From the NCBI RefSeq assembly GCF_005503365.1, contig NZ_SCML01000027.1, positions 1 to 64,000 on the forward strand: a DNA stretch of 64,000 nucleotides, written 5' to 3'. The translations under genes and the position numbers were made by a program. The stretch comes from Hydrogenophaga sp. 2FB. Its GTDB lineage: Bacteria; Pseudomonadota; Gammaproteobacteria; Burkholderiales; Burkholderiaceae_C. Positions 8,834 to 18,178 of the stretch are shown here, piece after piece (positions within the stretch are counted from its first letter, which is position 1; every line of letters begins with the position of its first letter). The notes under the pieces were generated by a model. It saw only the letters and a program-made list of their open reading frames with translations. It was not told the origin of the DNA and did not search any database.

Positions 8834-8850
8834 TTGGATAGCGCTACCAA
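8834..8850. promoter_or_regulatory. Probable LacI-family operator 2, abutting the gluconokinase start
   Basis: TTGGATAGCGCTACCAA is a near-palindrome sharing GGATAGCGCT with the site at 8707. It ends at the base before the gntK ATG, so the start region has no classical ribosome-binding site, only GGAT. A repressor here would sit on or just downstream of the transcription start. Confidence 0.65.
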
Positions 8851-9390
8851 ATGAATATCCGGCCCGAAAACACCTCCCTCGTCGTCATGGGCGTGGCGGG
8901 TTGCGGCAAGTCCAGCCTGGGGCAGCTCTGCGCCCAGGCACTGGGTCTGCCGCTGCTGGAAGGCGACGACTTCCACGCCCCGAGCAACGTGGCCAAGATG
9001 CGCAGCGGCATCGCGCTGAGCGACGACGACCGCGCGGCCTGGCTCGACACCCTGGCCGAGCAGTTGCGGTCGCACCCGCAGGGCGTGGTGCTGACCTGCT
9101 CGGCGCTCAAGCGGCGCTACCGCGACCGCCTGCGCGAGGCCGCACCCGGCCTGCGCTTCGTGTTTCTCGAACTGACGCAGGCGCAGGCGCGCGAACGCGT
9201 GGCGGCGCGGCCGGCGCACCTGTTCCCGGTGAGCCTGGTGGCCAGCCAGTTCGCCACGCTGGAAGACCCGCGCGACGAGCCCGGCGTGTTGCCGCTGGAC
9301 GCCGCGCAGCCACTGAACGATCTCGCCTCTGCGGTGGTGCGCTGGGTGCGCGGCACCCAAGCCCTTTCCTCCCTGGAGAACCTCTCATGA
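8851..9390 (+). CDS. gntK: Gluconokinase
   Basis: A 179-residue gluconokinase that phosphorylates D-gluconate to 6-phosphogluconate with ATP. The P-loop GVAGCGKS is at residues 14-21, followed by the family signatures LEGDDFH, LTCSALKRRYRDRLR and ARPAHLFPVSLVASQFATLE. Length and motifs are standard. An internal ATG at 8887 would cut into the P-loop region, so the ATG at 8851 is preferred although its ribosome site is poor. The stop overlaps the start of the TRAP small permease (ATGA), so the kinase and transporter form one operon, consistent with uptake and activation of gluconate or a related sugar acid. Confidence 0.93.
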   Translation: MNIRPENTSLVVMGVAGCGKSSLGQLCAQALGLPLLEGDDFHAPSNVAKMRSGIALSDDDRAAWLDTLAEQLRSHPQGVVLTCSALKRRYRDRLREAAPGLRFVFLELTQAQARERVAARPAHLFPVSLVASQFATLEDPRDEPGVLPLDAAQPLNDLASAVVRWVRGTQALSSLENLS

Positions 9391-9878
9391 AACCGGGCCC
9401 AATTTTGAAACACGGGGCCGAAGCCCTGTTGGCGCTGTGTCTGCTGGGCATGGTGGTCTGTGTGTTCGGCAACGTGGTGCTGCGTTACGGCTTCAACAGC
9501 GGCATCAACGCCACCGAAGAACTCTCGCGCCTGCTGTTCGTCTGGATGGTGTTCCTCGGTGCGACCGCCGCCTACCCGCTGGGCCAGCACATGGCGTTCA
9601 CCAGCCTGGTCGGCGCGTTGCGTGACAAGCCCAGGGCGTTTGCATCCGCCACGTTGGCCATCCGTCTCCTGGTGCTGCTGGCCTGCGTGCTGCTGGGCCG
9701 TGGCGCGTGGCAGCAGGTGGTGGTGGGCATGGACAGCCACTCGGTGGTGCTGGGCTACCCGGTCGCATTGCTGCCGTTGCCCGCGCTGCTGTGCTCGCTG
9801 GCCATCGGCCTCATGGTGCTGATCGAGATCGCGCGGCGCACGCCGCTCGACCTGGGCCACGCGGTGGACATGGAGTGA
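9387..9878 (+). CDS. TRAP transporter small permease (DctQ type)
   Basis: A 163-residue integral membrane protein of the DctQ family, the small four-helix subunit of TRAP transporters. The hallmark stretch VVLRYGFNSGINATEELSRL is at about residues 30-49 and hydrophobic helices run through most of the chain. It works with the large permease and binding protein encoded directly downstream for sodium-driven uptake of an organic acid. The start overlaps the gntK stop by four bases, and the large permease begins four bases after its own stop. Confidence 0.92.
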   Translation: MKPGPILKHGAEALLALCLLGMVVCVFGNVVLRYGFNSGINATEELSRLLFVWMVFLGATAAYPLGQHMAFTSLVGALRDKPRAFASATLAIRLLVLLACVLLGRGAWQQVVVGMDSHSVVLGYPVALLPLPALLCSLAIGLMVLIEIARRTPLDLGHAVDME

Positions 9879-9882
9879 CACG

Positions 9883-11175
9883 ATGAGCGTTGAAGCATTG
9901 GCCTTCGTGGTCTTCATCTCCGGCATGCTGGTGCTCATGGGCATCGGCATGAACATGGCGTTCGCGCTGCTGCTCACCGGGGCCGCCATGGCCTGGGTGA
10001 TGGATTTCTGGGACACGCAGTTGCTGGCGCAGAACATGGTGGCCGGCATCGACAGTTTTCCGCTGCTGGCGGTGCCGTTCTTCATCCTGGCCGGCGAGCT
10101 CATGAACTCGGGCGGCATCAGCCGGCGCATCATCGACATGGCGCAAGCCTGGGTCGGCCACGTGCGCGGTGGTCTGGGTTACGTGGCCATCGGCGCGGCG
10201 GTGCTGCTCTCGGCCATGTCGGGCTCGGCGCTGGCCGACGCCGCGGCCATGTCCGCCATCCTGCTGCCGATGATGCGCAAGCACGGCTACCCGGTGGCCT
10301 CGTCCGCCGGGCTGATCGCCGCGGGCAGCGTCATCGGTCCGATCATCCCGCCGTCGATGGCGTTCGTGATCTACGGCGTCACCACCAACACCTCGATCTC
10401 CGCGCTGTTCATCTCGGGCATCGTGCCCGGCCTGGTCATGGGTGTGGCACTGGTGGTGGCCTGGCGCGTGGTGCTGCGCAAGATGACGTTGACCAGTTCG
10501 CCACCGGTGCCGATGGCCGAGCGCCTGCGCCTCACGGGCCGCGCGGTCTGGGCGCTGGTCATGCCGGTGATCATCATCGGCGGCATGAAGACCGGCGTGT
10601 TCACGCCGACCGAGGCCGCCGTCGTGGCCGCGTTCTACGCACTGGTGATCGCCTTCTTCGTGCACCGCGAGATGCGCCTGCCCGACCTGTACGCCGCGCT
10701 GGTGCGTGCCGCCAGCACGACCTCGGTGGTGATGTTCCTGTGCGCTGGCGCCGCCGTGGCGAGCTACATGATCACGCTGGCCGACCTGCCATCCACGCTC
10801 ACCGGCTGGCTCGGTCCGCTGGTGGAGCACCCGCGCGTGCTGATGGTGGTGATGATGCTGGTGCTGGTGGCGATCGGCACCGCGCTTGATCTCACGCCCA
10901 CCATCCTGATCTTCGCGCCGGTGATGCTGCCCATCGCCGTGAAGGCGGGCATCGACCCGGTGTACTTCGGCCTGATGTTCGTGCTCAACGGCGCCATCGG
11001 CCTGGTCACGCCGCCCGTGGGCACCGTGCTCAACGTGGTGGCCGGTGTGGGGCGCCTGCCCATGCACCAGGTCATCAAGGGCGTGAACCCGTTCCTGCTG
11101 ACCTACCTCATCGTTCTCGGCCTTTTCATCGTGTTCCCGCAGATCGTCACCGCGCCCGTGGCCTGGATGCGTTGA
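9883..11175 (+). CDS. TRAP transporter large permease (DctM type)
   Basis: A 430-residue protein with about 12 hydrophobic segments. It is the large channel-forming subunit of a TRAP transporter in the inner membrane. Family features include PFFILAGELMNSGGISRRII, SGSALADAAAMSAILLPMM, AGSVIGPIIPPSMAFVIYG and, near the end, the NGAIGLVTPPVGTVLNVV block. It lies between the small permease and the binding-protein gene of the same operon. The substrate is inferred to be gluconate or a similar hexonate from the neighbouring gluconokinase. Confidence 0.95.
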   Translation: MSVEALAFVVFISGMLVLMGIGMNMAFALLLTGAAMAWVMDFWDTQLLAQNMVAGIDSFPLLAVPFFILAGELMNSGGISRRIIDMAQAWVGHVRGGLGYVAIGAAVLLSAMSGSALADAAAMSAILLPMMRKHGYPVASSAGLIAAGSVIGPIIPPSMAFVIYGVTTNTSISALFISGIVPGLVMGVALVVAWRVVLRKMTLTSSPPVPMAERLRLTGRAVWALVMPVIIIGGMKTGVFTPTEAAVVAAFYALVIAFFVHREMRLPDLYAALVRAASTTSVVMFLCAGAAVASYMITLADLPSTLTGWLGPLVEHPRVLMVVMMLVLVAIGTALDLTPTILIFAPVMLPIAVKAGIDPVYFGLMFVLNGAIGLVTPPVGTVLNVVAGVGRLPMHQVIKGVNPFLLTYLIVLGLFIVFPQIVTAPVAWMR

Positions 11176-11213
11176 CGTTTTCATATTTCACATACCACTC
11201 GAAGGAGACTGTC

Positions 11214-12233
11214 ATGACCGTATTTCGCCGCACCCTCATCGCCGCCACCGCGGCGGCCGCGCTCGCCGCACCCTTCGCCAGCTGGGCGCAGGACATCAAG
11301 CCGCGCATCATCCGCTTCGGCTACGGCCTGAACGAAATCTCCAACCAGGGCCGCGCCACCAAGTTGTTTGCCGAAGAAGTCGAGAAGGCCTCGGGCGGCA
11401 AGATGAAGGTGCGCGCCATCGGTGCTGCCGCGCTCGGCTCGGACGTGCAGATGCAGCAGGCGCTGATTGGTGGCGCGCAGGAAATGATGGTGGGATCCAC
11501 CGCCACGCTGGTGGGCATCACCAAGGAAATGGCGATCTGGGACACGCCGTTCCTGTTCGACAACGCCAAGGAAGCCGACGTCGTGCTCGACGGCCCGGTG
11601 GGCCAGAAGGTGATGGACAAGCTGCAGGAAAAGGGGCTGGTGGGCCTCGTCTACTGGGAGAACGGGTTCCGCAACCTCACCAACAACAAGCGCGCCGTCA
11701 CCAAGCTGGAAGACATGGACGGCATCAAGCTGCGCGTGATGCAGAACAACGTGTTCATCGACAGCTTCAAGACCCTGGGCGCCAACGCCGTGCCGCTGCC
11801 GTTCTCCGAACTCTTCACCGCGCTCGAAACCAAGACCGTGGACGGCCAGGAGAACCCGTACAACACCATCCTCTCGAGCAAGTTCTACGAGGTGCAGAAG
11901 TACCTGACCGTGACGAACCACGTCTACAGCCCGTGGATCGTGCTGGTGAGCAAGAAGTACTGGGATGGTTTGAGCAAGGCCGAGCAGAAGGTGCTGCTGG
12001 ATGCCGCGAAGAAGAGCCGCGACTTCGAGCGCCAGGACACGCGCGCCGAAGCCGACAAGGCGCTGGCCGACCTCAAGGGCAAGGGCATGCAGGTCAACCA
12101 GTTGTCACCGGCCGAAGCCAACCGCATGCGCGACAAGCTCGCCGCGGTGAACACCGGCATCGCCACCAACGTGGGCGAAGACCTGTGGAAGGAAACGCAG
12201 GCCGCCGTGGCGAAGGCGCGCGCCGCGAAGTAA
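11214..12233 (+). CDS. TRAP transporter solute-binding protein (DctP type)
   Basis: A 339-residue periplasmic binding protein of the DctP/TeaA family. The signal peptide is MTVFRRTLIAATAAAALAAP followed by FASWAQD, so cleavage is likely after the AWAQ-like site near residue 24. Family motifs include KLRVMQNN, carrying the conserved substrate-carboxylate-binding Arg, and PLPFSELFTALETKTVDGQE. The ATG at 11214 is chosen over an in-frame ATG 14 codons upstream because GAAGGAGA stands just before it and it yields a proper signal peptide. It completes the gntK-TRAP operon. Confidence 0.95.
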   Translation: MTVFRRTLIAATAAAALAAPFASWAQDIKPRIIRFGYGLNEISNQGRATKLFAEEVEKASGGKMKVRAIGAAALGSDVQMQQALIGGAQEMMVGSTATLVGITKEMAIWDTPFLFDNAKEADVVLDGPVGQKVMDKLQEKGLVGLVYWENGFRNLTNNKRAVTKLEDMDGIKLRVMQNNVFIDSFKTLGANAVPLPFSELFTALETKTVDGQENPYNTILSSKFYEVQKYLTVTNHVYSPWIVLVSKKYWDGLSKAEQKVLLDAAKKSRDFERQDTRAEADKALADLKGKGMQVNQLSPAEANRMRDKLAAVNTGIATNVGEDLWKETQAAVAKARAAK

Positions 12234-12252
12234 AGGACGGCCTTCGGGCCTG

Positions 12253-13089
12253 TCACCAGCTCAGCGTTTCGCGCCGGTGCGAGGCCGGATCGAACGGCAG
12301 GGGGTCGTGCGTCCATTCGTCCATGCGCACCTCCCAGCCCGCGGCGCGCGGCTGGGTGCTCACCACCAGGCTGCTGCGCGTGCCGTAGGCGCGATCGGGC
12401 ATGCGCACGAACGGGCTGGAGAGGGCGCGCTCCATGTCGTCGGGCACGCCTGTGTGCGGCAAGGTGGGCGGATCGGCCGGCCCGGTGTCGATCAGCGTGC
12501 GCGTGAGCGGCTTCATCCAGTCGTCCGGCGCGGCGGCGTGTTCGCGCAGCCCGGCCAGCGATTCGTTCACCGCCTGTTTGAGCCGCAGTGTCTTGGGCCA
12601 GGGGGTGTCCAGGCTGGCGTTGGACAGACCGTACACGCCCGCACCCAGCGGTTTGCGGTGCAGTGCCGGCGCGCGGGGTTCGTGCGGCGTCTCGGGATCG
12701 CGGTTGCTTAACCAGCTCCAGCGGTCGCGGTGGAAATCGCCCATCACGAGATTGAAACCGGCGTAGGCGGCCGGATCGATCGTGCCCGCGAAACGGTCTT
12801 CATCGCCATCGCTCTGCAGCCAGCGGGTGACGAGCTCGCCGCGGCTGCGCGGCCCCGGACCGGCGAGCGACTGCCGCACGTTGGTCAGCATGGCCACGCG
12901 CCCCTGCGGGCTCAAGGCCAGCCAGGTGCCGCCGTCGCGCAGGTCGCGCCCGGACACGATCTCGGTGCCGTCGGCCAGTGACCAGCGTTGCAGGGCGGCC
13001 GTGGGGCGGTTCAGGAATTCGTCGCGGTTGGCCGCGATGAGCAGCGGACAACTCGGGTCGGCGTGAAGGGCAAAGGCAATGAGGCACAT
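12253..13089 (-). CDS. NRDE (TANGO2-like) family protein
   Basis: A 278-residue protein starting MCLIAFALHADPSCPLLIAA and followed by NRDE at residues 22-25, the defining motif of the NRDE/TANGO2 family. Cys2 would be N-terminal after Met removal, as in Ntn-hydrolase folds, which the family resembles. No biochemical role is firmly established for bacterial members. It is probably cytoplasmic. It converges with the TRAP operon and lies 20 bases downstream of ygfZ on the same strand, so it may be cotranscribed with it. Confidence 0.88.
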   Translation of the reverse strand: MCLIAFALHADPSCPLLIAANRDEFLNRPTAALQRWSLADGTEIVSGRDLRDGGTWLALSPQGRVAMLTNVRQSLAGPGPRSRGELVTRWLQSDGDEDRFAGTIDPAAYAGFNLVMGDFHRDRWSWLSNRDPETPHEPRAPALHRKPLGAGVYGLSNASLDTPWPKTLRLKQAVNESLAGLREHAAAPDDWMKPLTRTLIDTGPADPPTLPHTGVPDDMERALSSPFVRMPDRAYGTRSSLVVSTQPRAAGWEVRMDEWTHDPLPFDPASHRRETLSW

Positions 13090-13109
13090 GGTCGCACCGA
13101 TTGACGCGG

Positions 13110-14054
13110 TCAGATGTCGTCGAGCAAGGGGTAGGGCAGGGGCAACAACCGCAGCGCGGGGCCGCTGGCGCTGCCGGTGTGCAGGCTGCCTTCCTCGGCG
13201 GCGTTGGTCTGCATCGAGACAATGGCGTCGAACCCGCCAGCGGGGTTTGGCGCGGCCTGCACCACGGTGCCGCAGGGTTGTTCGGCATCGCGGCTGTGGA
13301 AGACTTCGTCGCCCGCCACCATGGGTGCGTCGCCGTGCACCACATAGCCGCGGCGCTTGAGGGTGCCGCGGAACTGGCTGCGTGCCACCACTTCCTGGCC
13401 GGGGTAGCAGCCCTTCTTGAAGTTCACGCCGCCCACCGATTCGTAGTTCAGCATCTGCGGCACGAAGGCATCGAACACCGGCTGACTCAGCGTGGCCACG
13501 CCGCTGCGCACCTCAAGCCACTGCCACAGCGGCTCGGCCAGGGGCTCACCCGCCGGGTTTTCGGTTTGCGCCGGTGCCACCCACAATGCGCGCGACAGGC
13601 CTTCGGCGGGGTACAGGCGCACGACGCTCGCTTCGCCATCGCGCCACTGGCTCCAGGGTGCGTCGGGCAGCGCGGGCGGCACGGCGTTACCCACGAGGCC
13701 GAAGAGCGAAAAGGCCTCGCTGGCATCGCTGAGTCTGGCCTTGGCGCGCAACACGAACATGGTCATGCGCTTGAGCGTGGTCGCCAGCAGGTCGCGGCTG
13801 CACACCAGCAGCACTTCGTTCTGGCTGCGCTTGAAACCCACGAAGCTCGCCTGCATGCGGCCCTTGGCCGAACAGAACGCGGCCAGGCGCGCTTCGGACA
13901 GCGCGAGCAGGGAAAAGTCCTGCGTGAGCTGGCCTTGCAGGAAGGTCGCGGCGTCTTCGCCTTCGACGCGGATCACGCCCAGGTTCGAGAGGGGCGTGAC
14001 CCCGCTCGTGGCGAGGCCGGTAGGGGTGCTATGGGGGATCGTCGAGGTGCTCAT
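13110..14054 (-). CDS. ygfZ: YgfZ/GcvT-domain iron-sulfur cluster maintenance protein
   Basis: A 314-residue folate-binding protein of the YgfZ/IBA57 family, which supports assembly or repair of certain Fe-S enzymes. The diagnostic motif KGCYPGQEVVAR, with its conserved Cys, is preceded by NYESVGGVNFK. The N-terminal half has the usual ITVEGEDAATFLQGQLTQD-like start (here VIRVEGEDAATFLQGQLTQD). The ATG at 14054 is preferred; ATGs at 14069 and 14099 would add a poorly conserved head. It is divergent from mltG, a common arrangement in betaproteobacteria. Confidence 0.92.
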   Translation of the reverse strand: MSTSTIPHSTPTGLATSGVTPLSNLGVIRVEGEDAATFLQGQLTQDFSLLALSEARLAAFCSAKGRMQASFVGFKRSQNEVLLVCSRDLLATTLKRMTMFVLRAKARLSDASEAFSLFGLVGNAVPPALPDAPWSQWRDGEASVVRLYPAEGLSRALWVAPAQTENPAGEPLAEPLWQWLEVRSGVATLSQPVFDAFVPQMLNYESVGGVNFKKGCYPGQEVVARSQFRGTLKRRGYVVHGDAPMVAGDEVFHSRDAEQPCGTVVQAAPNPAGGFDAIVSMQTNAAEEGSLHTGSASGPALRLLPLPYPLLDDI

Positions 14055-14125
14055 CGCGTGGATTATCATGGTCGGCTCGATTCCCCGTTGCCCCTCCACG
14101 CCTTGTCCCTGACGAGCCCAAGCCT

Positions 14126-15130
14126 GTGATCCGCCTGCTCAAATTGTTGCTGCTTGTGCCCTTGCTGGCGGGCATGCTGGCGGCCGTCGGCGGCTTGTGG
14201 TGGCTGCAACAACCGCTGCCGTTGGCCGCGTCCGAACAAAAGCCGCTGCTCGTGACCATTGCGCCAGGGTCGTCGGCGCAAACCGTGGCCGACACCTTGA
14301 CCTCGGCCGGGGTGAACGCGCCATCGGCGCTGCTCTACGCGTGGTTCCGCTTTTCGGGCCAGGCGCGCGACATCAAGGCCGGCACCTACGAAATTGCGCC
14401 CGACACCACGCCGCGCACGCTGCTGTCCAAGCTGGTGCGCGGAGAGCAAGCGTTGCGCAGCGTGACGCTGCTGGAAGGCTGGAACATCCGCCAGGTGCTG
14501 CAGGCCGTGCGCAGCTCGCCCGACCTCACGCAAGACATCGAGGGCATGAGCCACAACGACATCATGGCGCTCATCGGTTACCCGGGCCGGCACCCGGAGG
14601 GCCGTTTCTTCCCCGACACCTACCGCGTGGTCACGCGCGCGCCCGCCTCCAGCGTGCTGAAGCAGGCCGCACAGGCCATGGAACAGCGCCTGACCCAGGT
14701 CTGGGAACAGCGCGACGGCGCGTCGCCGCTGCGCACGCCGGACGAGGCGCTGATTCTGGCCAGCATCGTCGAGAAGGAAACCGGCCTGGAGAGCGACCGC
14801 CGGCGCGTGGCGTCCGTGTTCTCCAACCGCCTGCGCATCGGCATGCGCCTGCAGACCGACCCGGCGGTGATCTACGGCCTGGGCGAGCGGTTCGACGGCA
14901 ACCTGCGTCGGGTCGACCTGGAGTCCGACACGCGCTACAACACCTACACCCGGGCGGGCCTGCCGCCCACGCCGATCGCGATGCCGGGCATGGCCTCGCT
15001 GCTGGCGGCGGTGCGTCCCGTCGAGTCCAACGCCATCTATTTCGTCTCGCGCGGTGACGGCTCCAGCCAGTTCAGCGCCACGCTCGAAGAACACAACGCG
15101 GCGGTGCAGCGCTACATCCTGCGCCGCTGA
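14126..15130 (+). CDS. mltG: Endolytic murein transglycosylase MltG
   Basis: A 334-residue MltG (YceG) protein that cleaves nascent peptidoglycan strands at the inner membrane and sets glycan length. It has an N-terminal membrane anchor (residues 3-22), a LysM-like region, then the catalytic block ASIVEKETG (residues 212-220, carrying the active-site Glu) and GMRLQTDPAVIYGLG. Translation appears to start at a GTG. It heads the mltG-tmk-holB-pilZ-tatD block, with tmk 28 bases downstream. Confidence 0.95.
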   Translation: MIRLLKLLLLVPLLAGMLAAVGGLWWLQQPLPLAASEQKPLLVTIAPGSSAQTVADTLTSAGVNAPSALLYAWFRFSGQARDIKAGTYEIAPDTTPRTLLSKLVRGEQALRSVTLLEGWNIRQVLQAVRSSPDLTQDIEGMSHNDIMALIGYPGRHPEGRFFPDTYRVVTRAPASSVLKQAAQAMEQRLTQVWEQRDGASPLRTPDEALILASIVEKETGLESDRRRVASVFSNRLRIGMRLQTDPAVIYGLGERFDGNLRRVDLESDTRYNTYTRAGLPPTPIAMPGMASLLAAVRPVESNAIYFVSRGDGSSQFSATLEEHNAAVQRYILRR

Positions 15131-15158
15131 TCCCGCACACCCGATCTCTCCTTAGTAC

Positions 15159-15818
15159 ATGCCCTCGGCCGGACTCTTCATCACTTTCGAAGGCATCGAT
15201 GGCGCGGGCAAATCCACGCACATCGCCTCCCTGGCCGACGCTTTCCGCGCGGCCGGGCGCCACGTGACGCTCACGCGCGAACCCGGTGGCACGCCGCTGG
15301 CTGAAAAGCTGCGCGACCTCGTGCTGAACGACGCGATGGACCCGTTGAGCGAAGCCTTGCTGATGTTCGCCGCGCGCCGCGACCACCTGCAGCAGGTGAT
15401 CGAACCCGCATTGCAACGCGGCGAGGTGGTGCTGTGCGACCGCTTCACCGACGCCACCTTCGCCTACCAGGGCGGCGGACGGGGTTTTGATCTCGGCGTG
15501 CTGCGCCAGCTTGAACACTGGGTGCAGTCCCGGCCAGGCAGCGAGCAACTGCGCCAGCCCGACCTGACCGTGTGGTTCGACCTGCCGCCCTCGGTGGCCG
15601 CGCAACGCCTGGCCGCGGCCCGCGCGCCTGACCGCTTCGAATCGCAGCCGCAAGCCTTCTTCGAGCGCGTGGCAGCGGGCTATGCCGCGCGCCTGGGCGA
15701 AGCGCCCGGTCGTTTCGCGCGCATTGCGTCCGATCGGCCCAAGGAACTGGTCTGGCAGCAGGTGCGCCAGGCGGTGGAGCAGCGCGGCTGGCTGCAGGTT
15801 TCCGGGGCCGCCGCGTGA
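15159..15818 (+). CDS. tmk: Thymidylate kinase
   Basis: A 219-residue dTMP kinase, making dTDP for DNA synthesis. The P-loop is GIDGAGKST (residues 12-20), the DRX motif region [17 protein letters not shown] contains the dTMP-binding and lid residues, and [14 protein letters not shown] is typical. Length is normal. The stop overlaps the holB GTG start by four bases (GTGA), showing translational coupling to a DNA polymerase III subunit. Confidence 0.96.
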   Translation: MPSAGLFITFEGIDGAGKSTHIASLADAFRAAGRHVTLTREPGGTPLAEKLRDLVLNDAMDPLSEALLMFAARRDHLQQVIEPALQRGEVVLCDRFTDATFAYQGGGRGFDLGVLRQLEHWVQSRPGSEQLRQPDLTVWFDLPPSVAAQRLAAARAPDRFESQPQAFFERVAAGYAARLGEAPGRFARIASDRPKELVWQQVRQAVEQRGWLQVSGAAA

Positions 15819-16849
15819 GCGCGACGAACCTCGCACCGTGGTTGCATGGCCAACTGCGCAACCTGCTCGGCCATCGGGGGCACGCCCTGTTGCTCGCGGG
15901 TCCTTCGGGTCTGGGGCAGTACGACCTGGCGCTCGCGCTCGCCCGCGCCTGGCTCTGCGAGCAGCCCACCGCCGACGGCGCCTGCGGCGTTTGCGGCAGC
16001 TGCCACGCCATCGACGTGCGCACGCATGCCGATCTGTGCGTGCTGATGCCCGAGACGCTGTGCCAGGAACTCGGGTGGCCGCTGGACGAAGTCGCGCAGA
16101 AGGAAATCGACGACAAGAAGCGCAAGGCCAGCAAGTTCATCCGTGTGGAGGCGGCCCGCGAGGCCGTGTCGTTCACGCAGTTCACGCGTTCGCGCGGCCG
16201 CACCAAGGTGATCCTGGTGCACCCGGCCGAGCGCATGAACATGGAGTCGGCCAACACCTTGCTCAAGACGCTGGAAGAGCCCTTGGGCGAAGTGCGCTTC
16301 GTGCTCGCCAGCGAAGCTGCCCACCAGTTGCTCCCCACCATTCGCAGCCGCTGCCAGACGCACGCCATGGCGTGGCCGACCGAGTCCGAGGCCCTGGACT
16401 GGCTGGTGCAGCAGGCGAGTGCGGCCGGCAAACCCGCGGACCGCGCCCAGGCTGGCGTGTGGTTGCAGGCTGCGGGGGGCCGCCCCGACGACGCGCTGGC
16501 CTGGGCTGCCACAGGATTGCAAGGCGCCACATGGGCGCAACTGCCGCAAGCGCTGACCCGAGGCGACTGGGGCACGCTGGCGGGCTGGCCACCCGCGCAG
16601 CAACTGGCGGTCTTGCAGAAGCTGTGTCATGACCTGATGGCCCGCGCGGCCGGTGCGCCCGCGCGCTTCTTTCCCACCGAACAACTCCCGCCCGCGCCGC
16701 GCTGGGCTGCATTGGCCCAATGGTCGCGCGAGCTGATCGCCGCCGCGCGCACGGTGGAGCACCCCTACAACGCGAACCTGACCCAGGAAGCCTGGGCCGC
16801 GCGAACGCGGCAGGTGCTGGCCAGCGGGGTAGGGCGCAAAACACCTTGA
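15815..16849 (+). CDS. holB: DNA polymerase III delta-prime subunit
   Basis: A 344-residue clamp-loader subunit. As usual for delta-prime, the Walker A region is degenerate (GPSGLGQYD), so the subunit does not hydrolyse ATP. A zinc module with four cysteines ([12 protein letters not shown] plus the upstream Cys) follows, and the SRC arginine-finger motif (TIRSRCQTH) is intact. [20 protein letters not shown] is highly conserved. An insertion around residues 85-110 ([14 protein letters not shown]) is seen in beta/gammaproteobacterial versions. The start is a GTG overlapping the tmk stop. Confidence 0.95.
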   Translation: MSATNLAPWLHGQLRNLLGHRGHALLLAGPSGLGQYDLALALARAWLCEQPTADGACGVCGSCHAIDVRTHADLCVLMPETLCQELGWPLDEVAQKEIDDKKRKASKFIRVEAAREAVSFTQFTRSRGRTKVILVHPAERMNMESANTLLKTLEEPLGEVRFVLASEAAHQLLPTIRSRCQTHAMAWPTESEALDWLVQQASAAGKPADRAQAGVWLQAAGGRPDDALAWAATGLQGATWAQLPQALTRGDWGTLAGWPPAQQLAVLQKLCHDLMARAAGAPARFFPTEQLPPAPRWAALAQWSRELIAAARTVEHPYNANLTQEAWAARTRQVLASGVGRKTP

Positions 16850-16884
16850 TCCCAGGCAGACCATTGCCGCTAAACTCGCCCCTC

Positions 16885-17256
16885 ATGAGCACCACCCCCT
16901 CTCCATCGGCAGCGACCGCCCGACCGAGCGTGATCCAGCTCTCCATCAAGGAGAAGGCGGCTTTGTACGCTGCCTACATTCCCTTGTTTGCAGACGGTGG
17001 CATCTTCATCCCCTCGGCGCGTGAATACCGCCTGGGCGATGACGTGTATGTGTTGCTCAGCCTGCCCGACGATGCGCAGCGCTACCCGGTGGCCGGCAAG
17101 GTCGCCTGGGTCACGCCCGCCAAGGCGCAGGGCGCACGCACACAAGGCGTGGGCATCCGTTTCCCGTCCGACGAAAAGTCGCGCCAACTCAAACTCAAAA
17201 TCGAAGAAGTCCTGGGCTCCAGCCTGGGCTCGGACCGCGCCACACAGACACTCTGA
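16885..17256 (+). CDS. pilZ: PilZ domain protein, type IV pilus assembly
   Basis: A 123-residue single-domain PilZ protein. Its place just after holB and before a TatD-type gene matches the classic holB-pilZ-ycfH arrangement in which PilZ supports type IV pilus biogenesis. The core runs from IQLSIKEKAALYAAYIPLF to TQGVGIRF. The N-terminal RxxxR c-di-GMP-binding motif of canonical PilZ domains is not present, as in the Pseudomonas/Xanthomonas pilus PilZ proteins that do not bind c-di-GMP. The pilus minor-pilin operon elsewhere in this window suggests that the organism makes such pili. Confidence 0.92.
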   Translation: MSTTPSPSAATARPSVIQLSIKEKAALYAAYIPLFADGGIFIPSAREYRLGDDVYVLLSLPDDAQRYPVAGKVAWVTPAKAQGARTQGVGIRFPSDEKSRQLKLKIEEVLGSSLGSDRATQTL

Positions 17257-17330
17257 GCCAGACCCGGCCCGCCGATGCGGCGCACAATGTGTGCCCTTCG
17301 GCTTTTTCGTGCCGGCGCCTTCTCTCCCCC

Positions 17331-18161
17331 ATGTTCACCGACTCCCACTGCCACCTCAGCTTTCCCGAGCTGCGCGCCCGATTGCCCGAGATCCTTGCGG
17401 ACATGGCGCAAGCGCAGGTCGACCGCGCGCTGTGCATCTGCACCACGCTCGAAGAGTTCGAAGACGTGTACGGCCTGGCGCAGGCGCACAACCATCTCTG
17501 GGCCACCATCGGCGTGCACCCGGACAACGAAGACATCCAGGAACCCACGCTCGACGATCTCTTGCGCGGCGCGGCGCGACCCAAGGTCATCGGCATTGGC
17601 GAGACCGGCCTGGACTACTACCGCCTGGGCGAACGCACTGTGGCCGACATGGAGTGGCAGCGCGAACGTTTTCGCACCCACATCCGCGCCGGGCGCCAGA
17701 CCGACTTGCCGCTGGTGATCCACACCCGCAGCGCGTCGGACGACACGCTGGCGATCCTGGCGGAAGAGGGCGGGCTTCGTTCCGGCTCTGGCCAGAGCCA
17801 ACCCGTGTCCAAAGGCGTGTTCCACTGCTTCACGGAAACCATGGCGGTTGCGCGCGCCGCGCTGGACCTCGGTTTCTTCGTGTCCTTCTCGGGCATCCTG
17901 ACATTTCGCAACGCGGCCGAGCTGCGCGAAGTGGCTGCCTTCGTGCCCCTGGACCGCACCCTGATCGAAACCGACAGCCCGTATCTGGCGCCGATGCCCC
18001 ACCGGGGGAAAACAAACTCGCCGGCCTGGGTGCCCTGGGTCGCCAAACAGGTGGCCGAGATCAAAGGCATTCCGGTGGAAGCCGTGGCCGAAGCCACGAG
18101 CCGCAATTTCGAGCAGCTATTTGATCGCGTGGGCGCGTGCCAGCCCGCTGACAATATTTAA
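17331..18161 (+). CDS. TatD family metal-dependent deoxyribonuclease (YcfH-like)
   Basis: A 276-residue TIM-barrel hydrolase of the TatD family. Metal ligands are visible in DSHCHLS (start), GETGLDYY, VIHTRS, GVFHCF and the terminal ETDSPYLAP. Family members are Mg-dependent 3'-5' DNases. The ATG at 17331 starts directly on the conserved MFTDSHCHL; an upstream in-frame start would add a non-conserved head. An insertion around EEGGLRSGSGQSQPVSK before GVFHCF is slightly longer than usual. Adjacent to holB-pilZ, as in many proteobacteria. Confidence 0.94.
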   Translation: MFTDSHCHLSFPELRARLPEILADMAQAQVDRALCICTTLEEFEDVYGLAQAHNHLWATIGVHPDNEDIQEPTLDDLLRGAARPKVIGIGETGLDYYRLGERTVADMEWQRERFRTHIRAGRQTDLPLVIHTRSASDDTLAILAEEGGLRSGSGQSQPVSKGVFHCFTETMAVARAALDLGFFVSFSGILTFRNAAELREVAAFVPLDRTLIETDSPYLAPMPHRGKTNSPAWVPWVAKQVAEIKGIPVEAVAEATSRNFEQLFDRVGACQPADNI

Positions 18162-18178
18162 ATATTCACATTAAAAAC

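Noticed and set aside
12236..12250. GGCC-TTCG-GGCC hairpin between the TRAP operon and the NRDE gene as a terminator
   Set aside because: Only four base pairs and no U-tract; too weak to list as a terminator.
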